Of a stretch of 6,791 nucleotides of DNA, positions 1 through 6,550 are shown one piece after another. Below the pieces are notes generated by a model. It was not told where the DNA came from. It did no database searches and saw only the letters and a program-made list of their open reading frames with translations. Every line of letters begins with the position of its first letter. Position 1 is the stretch's first letter. Both the position numbers and the translations under genes were made by a program. Source of the stretch: Nitrospina sp. (lineage in GTDB: Bacteria; Nitrospinota; Nitrospinia; Nitrospinales; Nitrospinaceae); the NCBI GenBank assembly GCA_004357365.1, contig SMVT01000027.1:1-6791 (forward strand). The letters run 5' to 3'.

Positions 1-1
1 C

Positions 2-307
2 ATGAAGCGTTTATTCAAATATAGTTGGGTGGCTCTGTTCGCGGTGGCCATCTATGGAACCGGTTTTGTAGTGCCGTGGGATTTGGGTCCGAATGGTACC
101 GTGTCGGTCGCCAAGGCAGTTCATAAGCCTTCGCATGCGCCAGGGGGAGGGTGCAAAGGAAATCCTGCAAAATGTGGCACTCCTCCAACGGTTGCTGAAC
201 TTCCCATCCAATATATGGTCGCCGGTGGAATCGCCTTTATCCTGATATCCGGAGGGATTATCTATCTGACCCGAAATCGAAGCAATAAGCAATCCTCGGA
301 AGTATGA
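2..307 (+). CDS. Small secreted/membrane protein, candidate exosortase substrate
   Basis: I do not recognise a named family for this 101-aa protein. Residues 2-6 are basic, residues 7-24 form a hydrophobic signal segment, and an AKA motif at 37-39 could be a signal peptidase I site. The short middle part is rich in Gly, Pro and Lys and carries two cysteines, C51 and C58. A second hydrophobic helix (71-90) follows ELPIQ and ends in the basic cluster R91, R93, K96. A C-terminal helix plus basic tail is the layout of exosortase targets such as PEP-CTERM proteins, although no Pro-Glu-Pro motif is present. Its TGA overlaps the ATG of the exosortase gene (ATGA, 304-307), so the two are probably translationally coupled. 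I infer that it is the dedicated substrate or a partner of that enzyme. The start lies at the window edge, so no ribosome binding site can be seen and a longer N-terminus is not excluded. Confidence 0.7.
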   Translation: MKRLFKYSWVALFAVAIYGTGFVVPWDLGPNGTVSVAKAVHKPSHAPGGGCKGNPAKCGTPPTVAELPIQYMVAGGIAFILISGGIIYLTRNRSNKQSSEV

Positions 308-1128
308 AGGCTGCTTTAGCTCTGATTCTGCTGGTGGGTGGCGGGTTTGCCTATTTCCAGCCGATGCGTTGGTTGATCGAGTCATGGATGGTGAACCCCT
401 ACTACAAACATGGCTTCATCGTGGCCCTGGCTTCGGCGGCGCTCGCTGGGTACAAGATCGTCAATTCAAAACCGACGGAGGACAAAACCCGGCAATGGAT
501 TTATTATCTGGCGGCGGGGGTTGTTGTTTACCTCATCGGTTGGGCGATCGGCCTCAATTACCTGATAACGGTTCCTGTATTTTTCCTTCTACTGTCCGTT
601 GCGTATCTGTTCGAAAATCGCGTGCCCGCTCACAGCCTCCGCTTTCCGCTGTTGTTCCCGATACTAGCGATTCCGATCCCTTTTCTGCCGGAGCTGACGG
701 CGTTTCTTCAATTTGCCATGGCCGGCCTCTCAACCGGTATTCTGCAGATTTTCGGATATGAGATCGTCGCGGAGGGCGCCCTGATCCATCTCCCGAACGC
801 TACTTTTTTAATTGCCGAACCTTCGAGCGGCATTCAGTCGTTGATCGCCTTGTTGACCCTGATGATTCCGGTGGTCTACTTTTCGAAAACGACCCCGCGA
901 AAAAAGATTGTTCTGTACCTGCTCATTATCCCGGTAGCGATGCTGGGCAACCTGTTGCGCATTGTGACGCTGTTTCTGGTGGGATATTATTATGGAGAGG
1001 CCACCGCCGCTGATTTCTGGCATGACCGTGGCAATATTCTGTTTTTTACATCGACCATCACCTTCCTTCTCCTCTTAGGGTACTTGATTATCTATGGATT
1101 TAAATCACCGAATGCAAAGCGGGCCTGA
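304..1128 (+). CDS. Exosortase-family membrane protein lacking the catalytic Cys
   Basis: This 274-aa, very hydrophobic protein of about 7-8 membrane helices has the length and layout of exosortases, the inner-membrane transpeptidase-like enzymes that process C-terminal sorting signals. Family signatures are visible: an N-terminal YYKHGF (residues 33-38, like the family's SHGF), the central AEPSSGIQS (171-179) where the family reads (A)C(S/A)G(I/L)RS, the Arg motif GNLLRI (R219), and the His motif FWHDRG (H240). At the nucleophile position the sequence has Ser (S174, codon TCG), preceded by Pro instead of Ala. The whole protein contains no cysteine, so no nearby Cys can substitute. It may act with a Ser nucleophile, have another activity, or be inactive. 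It overlaps the upstream small gene by 4 bases and the downstream EpsI-like gene by 35 bases, consistent with one operon. Family assignment is firm; catalytic activity is uncertain. Confidence 0.88.
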   Translation: MKAALALILLVGGGFAYFQPMRWLIESWMVNPYYKHGFIVALASAALAGYKIVNSKPTEDKTRQWIYYLAAGVVVYLIGWAIGLNYLITVPVFFLLLSVAYLFENRVPAHSLRFPLLFPILAIPIPFLPELTAFLQFAMAGLSTGILQIFGYEIVAEGALIHLPNATFLIAEPSSGIQSLIALLTLMIPVVYFSKTTPRKKIVLYLLIIPVAMLGNLLRIVTLFLVGYYYGEATAADFWHDRGNILFFTSTITFLLLLGYLIIYGFKSPNAKRA

Positions 1129-3121
1129 CTGGAAAGGAGCTCGTGCACCTGGATTGTGGTTGTGTTGCGTTTTTGCCGCACTCGGCTTCGCGTGGTCTTC
1201 AGCCGACGACCCGGATGTGACCCCAGTGCGGGATGCCCACTCCTCTTCCCGGGTTTACAAGTTCACTTCGGATACGTCTCATTACTTTTCCACCTCGCAC
1301 GAAGGCAAGTTTGTCTCCAACACCAATTACCTCTACAAGCCCAACCTGGAAAATCTCCCCTGGCATCTTGGAGATTGGAAAGGGTGGATGGTTCAATCAG
1401 ATGATCCCAACATCCTCTACCAGCGGTACTATGAAGATGAAAAATCAGGCGCTGGAATTTATCTGGTAGCGGTGCACGGCACCAACGAGAGTCAATTTCA
1501 TACGCCCGAGGTCTGTTATATCGGAGACGGCTGGAAGATTGAAGAGCGGCGGTATAAATCCATATCCTTGAGGAAGGAGACCTTTCAGGTCCGTTATGCC
1601 ATTGCGAAAAAGGGGGAATTCCGGCATCTGATCCTATATTGGTACTTGTGGCCCGATTCCCGCCGCAATATCATGGACGGTCTGGTCATGTTCCGCCTGT
1701 CCGTCAAGATCGATACTTCCCTGGAGCATGCCGAGCAGGCCGCGCTCGATTTTATCCGGCAACTCTCCGATCTGAAACTGGACCTCGATAAGAAAGAAGT
1801 TGCCGAAGTCTTTGTACCCATTTTGCCCCAGGTGGATCCGGACACAAAACGCGTCCGAACGAAATGGACTCCCTACAAGGAAAAGGCGCTCGCCTGGCTC
1901 AAATCTCAGGTTACCCCCAACGCCATTGTCGAAGAGCCGGCTCAGGACCGGAGGCATCTTTTGGTCAGCTACCGGGTTCCAAAAGATTCAGAAGCGTATC
2001 CGTATGTTTTCAGCAAAGCCTCGCTTTACGATAATGCGCTGGCCATTATCGCGTTTTCTATGGCGGGAGAGCTGGGCCCGGCCGAGCGGATCATTGAGGC
2101 GGCCTCGCGAATTCTGTCTCCGGACAACGACCTCTGGTTCACCTTCAATACGCACAATTCCTGGCCGAATAAAGACGATCATACCGGAGCGATTGTCCGC
2201 AGCGGGGCCTCGGCCTGGTTGGGTTACGCCATCGTCTATCATCTCAAAACCCGTCTGGTCGAAAACCCGAAGTTGCTTGCGCAGGATAACCAGGCGATGA
2301 ATCATCTGAAAATCGCCCGGTCCATCGCTGACCGAATTCTCGTGCGGCAAGTGAAAGATCCCAAGGACCCCCGCTATGGTTTGTTTACCGGAGGAGAAGG
2401 CCGTTATTCCTACCGGTGGAGTGAAGAGCAAAAAGGTATAGAAGAATATTTTATTCCCGGACCGGTCCCGTGGGTGAGTATCGAGCACAATTTTGATATT
2501 TTCTTTTTTCTGAGAGATCTGGCCCGGATCTCGGGCGACAGGAAATACCAGTCCGCCGCCACTCTTTTGAAGCAGTCGATTCTTGAGCGGGCCTGGAACG
2601 AAACCCTGCGTCAATTCAATAGAGGCCAGCGTCTCGATGGAGCCGACCCGGTTCAGGCGCTCGACTGCGCCTCGTGGGGAGCGATGTTTCTCCAGGCGGT
2701 CGGACAACAATCCCTGGCCGAAGCATCCTTGAAAACCGCTTCCAATTATTTTGTCCGATCCGAAAGGGGCGGAGGTTATAAACCTTATATCAATCTGCTC
2801 CTTTATGAAGGACACTACGTCAACTCCCTCTTTTTCCAGGACGATCCGAAAAAGAATTGGAACGATTTGCCTTTGATATGGCCGGAGGGTTCCCTGGGGG
2901 TGGCCATGGCTTATATAAAAATGGGAAACAACCGGAAAGCGGTAGAGATACTGGAGTCGGTTCTGAGCTTGCAGGATCCGGATGGAGGTTTGCCGTATGC
3001 CACGGAATCACTTCGATTTCAATTTTCCCAAAATCCCTCAGTGGCGGGGACCGCGTGGCTGGTCATGGTAATTTCGGCACTGGAAGATGAAAATATTCTC
3101 AAGCTATTCTGGGAACGCTGA
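1094..3121 (+). CDS. EpsI-like domain fused to an (alpha/alpha) toroid domain
   Basis: This 675-aa protein starts with a basic segment (K14, R17) and one hydrophobic stretch (about 20-35), a signal peptide or anchor. Residues about 85-225 match the exosortase-associated EpsI domain (DUF3485): LPWHLGDWKGW at 88-98, a RYY motif at 111-113, and the hallmark HTPEVCY...GW with H136, C141 and W147. EpsI proteins accompany exosortases in exopolysaccharide loci; their biochemical role is not established. EpsI alone is usually about 200-250 aa. Here about 450 further residues follow, made of repeated paired amphipathic helices (310-340, 371-388, 464-503, 518-553, 598-628, 649-664) with connecting motifs such as WVSIEHNFD (460-468) and WPEGS (596-600). 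This resembles six-hairpin glycosidase-like toroids. A sugar-related, periplasmic role is my inference, and no catalytic pair is identified. ATG 1094 keeps the basic n-region; ATG 1112 (residue 7) is equally possible. An AAAGGAG at 1133-1139 has no well-spaced in-frame start. Confidence 0.85.
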   Translation: MDLNHRMQSGPDWKGARAPGLWLCCVFAALGFAWSSADDPDVTPVRDAHSSSRVYKFTSDTSHYFSTSHEGKFVSNTNYLYKPNLENLPWHLGDWKGWMVQSDDPNILYQRYYEDEKSGAGIYLVAVHGTNESQFHTPEVCYIGDGWKIEERRYKSISLRKETFQVRYAIAKKGEFRHLILYWYLWPDSRRNIMDGLVMFRLSVKIDTSLEHAEQAALDFIRQLSDLKLDLDKKEVAEVFVPILPQVDPDTKRVRTKWTPYKEKALAWLKSQVTPNAIVEEPAQDRRHLLVSYRVPKDSEAYPYVFSKASLYDNALAIIAFSMAGELGPAERIIEAASRILSPDNDLWFTFNTHNSWPNKDDHTGAIVRSGASAWLGYAIVYHLKTRLVENPKLLAQDNQAMNHLKIARSIADRILVRQVKDPKDPRYGLFTGGEGRYSYRWSEEQKGIEEYFIPGPVPWVSIEHNFDIFFFLRDLARISGDRKYQSAATLLKQSILERAWNETLRQFNRGQRLDGADPVQALDCASWGAMFLQAVGQQSLAEASLKTASNYFVRSERGGGYKPYINLLLYEGHYVNSLFFQDDPKKNWNDLPLIWPEGSLGVAMAYIKMGNNRKAVEILESVLSLQDPDGGLPYATESLRFQFSQNPSVAGTAWLVMVISALEDENILKLFWER

Positions 3122-3169
3122 CCGCTGTTTAAAAGTTCCAGCCCATCCAAGCTCGATGCAGGCTCCGCA

Positions 3170-5938
3170 TTAATCGTGCAATACACCGACGACCGGAATA
3201 TTCTCCAGAAAGTCCAGCATCCCGGCAAAATTGCCTTTTTTGAGCAACGGCCACAGATGACTTTCCACCAGCTTGCCCTCATCACCCAAAGTGCGCAGTG
3301 TCTCGAGAAGTTTCTCCAATTCGGGAATATCGTTTTGATCAATCCCCTCTTTAAATTCCAGGAATAATTTGGCGGGAATGCACATGTCGGGCAGTTCCTT
3401 TGATTTCGAAGGCGGCTTCTCCGCATCTTCCTGATCTTCCTGCTGGTTGTCCGGGACCTCTTGATATTCATATTCCACGCCCAGCAGTTCCTGAATGCAC
3501 TTGAAAATCTGCTCCACCCGATACGGTTTGCTGATCACCCTTTTGCATCCGGCCGTGATCATTTTATTCTGATCATTTGCGGATGTGGCAGCGGTCACAC
3601 CCACGATTTTGAACCGTCCCGATCCATAGTGCCCGATAATCTTTTGAGTGGTTTCCTCCCCGCTCATGACCGGCATGCGCATGTCCATAAAAATAATATC
3701 CGGCATGAATTCCTTGAGCTGCTCAAGTGCTTTTTTCCCGCTTCCCGCGGCAAAGACCTCGGCCCCAATATCCTGGAGGATCTCGGTTAACATCTCGCGG
3801 TTTTCTTTCGCATCATCCACCACCAAAACTCTCAAATCGAATTTTCTGGACAGTTCCTTCACCTGCCGGCTTCTTTGGGATCGCGATGGAACCGGAGAAG
3901 CGGGTGCGAGCTCCAGGGTCAGGGAAAAGCTGGAGCCCTGCCCGACTTCCGATTCAAGAGAGAGTTCTCCCTCCATCAGCTCGGACAACTCCCAGGAAAT
4001 CGCCAGGCCCAATCCAGTTCCCCCCTTATTGAACCCTTCCTCTCCCTGTTTGAACAGCTCGAAGATATTGACCTGATCCTCGGAGCGGATGCCGTTGCCG
4101 GTGTCGCTGACGGTAAACCTGAATTTGTTGTCCGGTTGGTTTTCCAGGGTCAAAGTCACCTCTCCCTGGTCGGTGAATTTAACCGCATTTCCCAACAGAT
4201 TAACCAGAATCTGGCGCACTTTGCGTTCGTCGCCATAAACATAAATGGGGCTTTGGCCCACCCCTTTTAAATGAAACCGAAGGTTTTTGGCCTCGCATTG
4301 ATTCCGGGACATGTCCCCCAGCCCCAGGAGCAGGCTGTGCAGGTCAAAATCACTTAATGTCAATTCCACCTCACCGGTTTCGATTTTGGAGATATCGAGA
4401 AGGTCGTTGATCAGCTCGAGAAGATGATTCCCGCTGGTTTCGATCTTCCGGACCGCATCCCGGTGTTTCATATCCAGTGAATGATCCCTTTGCAGGATCT
4501 GCGCATATCCCAGAATGACGCTCAAGGGAGTGCGAATCTCATGACTCATGACTGAAAGAAAGATGCTTTTGGATTTGTTTGCTGATTCGGCTGCTTCTCT
4601 TAAGTTGTCCGCCTCCTCCCGGGCCTTGGAAATCTCCTGAAGGGCTTTATAAAAATAACCTTCGATCAGCCGCCGCTCCGTACTTTCCATGAAGGTGATG
4701 ATGGCTCCCAGGGTCTGCCCATCCTCCAGAATCGGGGTGGTCACATATTCCACTCGGAACGTGGTGCCGCTCTTGCGCCGGAACACGCCGTCGGTTTCCT
4801 TGTACACCTTCCCATCTTTAATAGACGCATTGATAAGTTTTTCCCCTTCAAGGTTGGGAGGAAATATCAATTCATGGGCAGGCTTGCCGATAAACTCCTC
4901 CTCGGTATACCCGAGAATCAGTTGCGCCGAAGGGTTGATCGAAGTGGTGGTTCCTTCGGCATCGAAGCCAACCACACCGTCGCCCACGGAGTCAAGAACC
5001 AGCTTGTTATGGCCGTCCAGTTTCCTCAGTTCTTTTTGAATCGTCCCGAAACTTTCAACGATCATCCTTTCGTGCTGGTACGTTTTCAGAATTTCAATCA
5101 CCAGGCCCGATAAGGGCAGAAGATAGGCGAGGATCTTGATAAAATGCGCGGCTTGGAAATAAGGGTCGAATAAAATTTGAGAGCCGAAGCCCATATACAA
5201 CTGAGCCGCCGCGTGAGGAATGACACCGATCATAAGAGAGTGTGATATATAATTCCGTTCCTCCCTGTGAAATCGTGGAAACAGAAATGCCCCGGCAATC
5301 ACATATAAAGCCAGAGGACCAAAATCCCAAGGCCGCGTGAGGAACGATTCCGGGAAAAGGGTTTGGGGAACCGCATGGGTGATCGTGGTGATATAAATGG
5401 TACCGTAAGCCAGAAAAGCCAGCACCAGAGAGGTGATGACCACAGCGGAGAGGGCCTTGTGATAATTTTGATCACGGGTTGATAATAAGAACCCCACTCC
5501 CGCAATTAAAATCAACGCGCTCAGGAATCTGGAAACCGCCCAAGTAAACGGAATATAGGTTTGGATATCGGTGATCCATTCGGCCAGGTGATCCACCGCA
5601 AAGGCTTGAAACGCATCCGAACATCCCGCAAACAGCAATGTGACGCCGATAACGGGTGAAACCATATCCCGTTTCATGGCGCAATGAATAAAAGCCAGCA
5701 GAGCGGCAAAAGCGGCCACGCCGAAAGAACTCCACTCCAGTAGAGCATGAGTGACCCACATTCTGGAATCCCCCGGCCTCCCATCCGGGGAAGTGGTTCC
5801 TCCGAATTCGAATCCAAGCAGGATCAGGAATAATGGACCGACCGAAATAATGAGGGTCAGATAAACCACCCACCGCGGGAAGCCCGCTTGATTATCCAGC
5901 TGGAATCCGTTCTTATTTTTTGAAAAAGAAAAATTCAA
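3170..5938 (-). CDS. Hybrid sensor histidine kinase, MASE3-like sensor-PAS-HisKA-HATPase-REC
   Basis: The 922-aa protein senses a signal at the membrane and relays phosphate by His-Asp transfer. Residues 23-285 hold about eight hydrophobic helices. The last, AAHFIKILAYLLPLSGLVIE (263-282), resembles the end of MASE3 sensor domains. A PAS domain follows (about 306-420), then a helical linker and HisKA with the phospho-acceptor H466 in SHEIRTP. The ATPase has N580/N584 (N box), DTGNGI (612-617) and GGTGLGLAIS (639-648). The receiver (702-820) has D708/D709, phospho-acceptor D752, T782 and K804. All key residues are intact, so it should be active. After an acidic linker (821-850), a helical tail (851-922) looks HPt-like but lacks the HxLKG-type motif. 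The start is TTG; a stop codon lies 9 bases upstream in frame, and AAGACAGG precedes it as a weak binding site. It converges with the exosortase genes (48-base gap). Its ligand and output partner are unknown. Confidence 0.93.
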   Translation of the reverse strand: MNFSFSKNKNGFQLDNQAGFPRWVVYLTLIISVGPLFLILLGFEFGGTTSPDGRPGDSRMWVTHALLEWSSFGVAAFAALLAFIHCAMKRDMVSPVIGVTLLFAGCSDAFQAFAVDHLAEWITDIQTYIPFTWAVSRFLSALILIAGVGFLLSTRDQNYHKALSAVVITSLVLAFLAYGTIYITTITHAVPQTLFPESFLTRPWDFGPLALYVIAGAFLFPRFHREERNYISHSLMIGVIPHAAAQLYMGFGSQILFDPYFQAAHFIKILAYLLPLSGLVIEILKTYQHERMIVESFGTIQKELRKLDGHNKLVLDSVGDGVVGFDAEGTTTSINPSAQLILGYTEEEFIGKPAHELIFPPNLEGEKLINASIKDGKVYKETDGVFRRKSGTTFRVEYVTTPILEDGQTLGAIITFMESTERRLIEGYFYKALQEISKAREEADNLREAAESANKSKSIFLSVMSHEIRTPLSVILGYAQILQRDHSLDMKHRDAVRKIETSGNHLLELINDLLDISKIETGEVELTLSDFDLHSLLLGLGDMSRNQCEAKNLRFHLKGVGQSPIYVYGDERKVRQILVNLLGNAVKFTDQGEVTLTLENQPDNKFRFTVSDTGNGIRSEDQVNIFELFKQGEEGFNKGGTGLGLAISWELSELMEGELSLESEVGQGSSFSLTLELAPASPVPSRSQRSRQVKELSRKFDLRVLVVDDAKENREMLTEILQDIGAEVFAAGSGKKALEQLKEFMPDIIFMDMRMPVMSGEETTQKIIGHYGSGRFKIVGVTAATSANDQNKMITAGCKRVISKPYRVEQIFKCIQELLGVEYEYQEVPDNQQEDQEDAEKPPSKSKELPDMCIPAKLFLEFKEGIDQNDIPELEKLLETLRTLGDEGKLVESHLWPLLKKGNFAGMLDFLENIPVVGVLHD

Positions 5939-5953
5939 TGGCCTGTCTTACCG

Positions 5954-5977
5954 AAAAAAGGGGTCAAGCCCCGCTTG
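5954..5977 (-). terminator. Terminator-like stem with T6 just before the kinase start; possible attenuator
   Basis: Read on the minus strand, GGGG-CTTGA-CCCC is followed directly by TTTTTT (stem 5960-5963 with 5969-5972, T run 5954-5959). The same bases can instead form CAAGC-GGG-GCTTG (5965-5969 with 5973-5977), and the two stems exclude each other. The T run ends 15 bases before the TTG start, too close for a separate kinase promoter downstream of it. The kinase mRNA probably crosses this element, which would suit attenuation. The stem is only 4 bp, so it may be fortuitous. Confidence 0.3.
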
Positions 5978-6079
5978 TTGGAGCTTTTTTGATCACCGTC
6001 CGGGCATTGCCGGCCCCGCCAAATAGCGCCTCAACCCGCCCTCGAATGGCGGCCGTCGTACCTTTTATGGGATATAATT

Positions 6080-6107
6080 AGGATAACTAATCAGCTTTAA
6101 ATATCAA
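6080..6107 (-). promoter_or_regulatory. Possible sigma70-type promoter for the kinase gene
   Basis: On the minus strand TTGATA (6102-6107) is a 5/6 match to a -35 box. TATCCT (6080-6085), 16 bases further on, is a 4/6 match to a -10 box. It would give a leader of roughly 130 bases to the TTG start, including the stem before the kinase. The region is AT-rich, so chance matches are likely. Confidence 0.25.
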
Positions 6108-6243
6108 TAGGATAAGTGATAGTAAGGGAGAGGGCTTTGTGGCTAGGTTGGTAAGGGGTAAGTTTTTGTAAATTTCTGATCTAGACCTGCCCCTGTAAGT
6201 TGTACCACTTTCTAAGTTAGAGTTTCAGCCCTGGGTTTGATGA

Positions 6244-6264
6244 CCTCCGGAGCGGAGCCGGAGG
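6244..6264. repeat. Perfect GC-rich inverted repeat (7-bp stem, 7-base loop)
   Basis: CCTCCGG (6244-6250) and CCGGAGG (6258-6264) pair perfectly around the loop AGCGGAG. An outer pair TTTGA (6236-6240) and TCAAA (6273-6277) can extend the fold. There is no T run on either side, so it does not look like an intrinsic terminator. It stands alone in AT-rich surroundings and may be a REP-like element, an end of a degraded insertion element, or part of a small RNA. Confidence 0.55.
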
Positions 6265-6340
6265 ACGAGAACTCAAATGCGCAGGTTTCTTAAACTATAA
6301 ATATTTTCTCACTCAAATCTTATTATTACCTTATTAAAGT

Positions 6341-6374
6341 AAAAAGGGCTTGTAGATAAAACCTATAAGCCCTT
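6341..6374 (-). terminator. Intrinsic terminator of the tRNA-Lys transcript
   Basis: On the minus strand AAGGGCTT (6367-6374) pairs with AAGCCCTT (6344-6351), and TAG/CTA (6363-6365 with 6353-6355) adds three inner pairs. The stem runs into TTTTT (6341-6345, partly shared with the stem). It begins 8 bases after the encoded CCA of the tRNA. Read on the plus strand, the stem is followed by GTATTTTTT, so it could stop transcription in both directions. Confidence 0.85.
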
Positions 6375-6382
6375 GTATTTTT

Positions 6383-6458
6383 TGGTGGGCCGTCACGGGA
6401 TCGAACCGTGGACCTACTGATTAAGAGTCAGTTGCTCTACCAGTTGAGCTAACGGCCC
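6383..6458 (-). tRNA. tRNA-Lys (anticodon CTT)
   Basis: The 76-base minus-strand sequence folds into a complete cloverleaf. It has acceptor GGGCCGT/ACGGCCC, D stem GCTC/GAGC with GG in the loop, anticodon stem ACTGA/TCAGT with loop CTCTTAA, variable AGGTC, T stem CACGG/CCGTG with loop TTCGATC, discriminator A, and an encoded CCA (6383-6385). The loop places CTT at positions 34-36, reading the Lys codon AAG. It has its own promoter upstream and an intrinsic terminator downstream, so it is a single-gene transcription unit. No attachment-site duplication of its 3' end is seen in the window. Confidence 0.97.
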
Positions 6459-6487
6459 ACCATTTTATCTTGCGCTGTATGTAACGT

Positions 6488-6516
6488 AAATTAGCATGCC
6501 CCTTAGGGGGAGTCAA
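6488..6516 (-). promoter_or_regulatory. Promoter of tRNA-Lys
   Basis: On the minus strand TTGACT (6511-6516, 5/6 to the -35 consensus) is followed after 17 bases by TAATTT (6488-6493) preceded by TGC, an extended -10 arrangement. The -10 box ends 29 bases before the tRNA 5' end, leaving a leader of about 20 bases. The spacer contains the palindromes GCATGC (6494-6499) and CCCCTTAGGGG (6499-6509). Confidence 0.6.
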
Positions 6517-6550
6517 TATCGGCGCGTCCTGCCGCCCTATCCTCCTTCCT

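Larger units (their letters stand above)
5939..6340. other. Non-coding interval without a convincing gene
   Basis: About 400 bases lie between the kinase start and the tRNA terminator. The part nearest the kinase (5990-6060) is GC-rich and includes a minus-strand reading frame with no standard ATG start (about 5964-6077). The middle (6120-6230) contains TAAGTT three times and an imperfect inverted repeat: TGGTA-AGGGG (6149-6158) against CCCCT (6190-6194) and TACCA (6203-6207). A strong GC-rich hairpin follows at 6244-6264, and 6285-6340 is AT-rich. The mosaic looks like decayed mobile or dispersed repeat sequence, but no transposase is present. Confidence 0.5.

Noticed and set aside
1154..1170. 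Lipoprotein signal at LWLCC in the EpsI-fusion protein
   Set aside because: The residues before Cys do not fit a lipobox (no small residue at -1) and the Cys pair lies at the start, not the end, of the hydrophobic stretch.
1988..2815. A 275-codon open frame on the minus strand inside the EpsI-fusion gene
   Set aside because: It lies wholly antisense to a gene with clear domain signatures, has no recognisable motifs, and reflects codon bias of the opposite strand.
3122..3169. Terminator between the converging exosortase-block and kinase genes
   Set aside because: No stem with a T run can be found on either strand; only an AGCC/GGCT 4-bp pairing with a long loop is present.
6073..6078. Perfect TATAAT on the plus strand as a promoter
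   Set aside because: The bases at -35 distance (around 6050-6055, CGGCCG) are unlike a -35 box, and no plus-strand gene follows.
6131..6171. Small plus-strand frame starting GTG at 6139 after an AAGGGAGAGG-like binding site
   Set aside because: It stops after about ten codons and shows no protein character.
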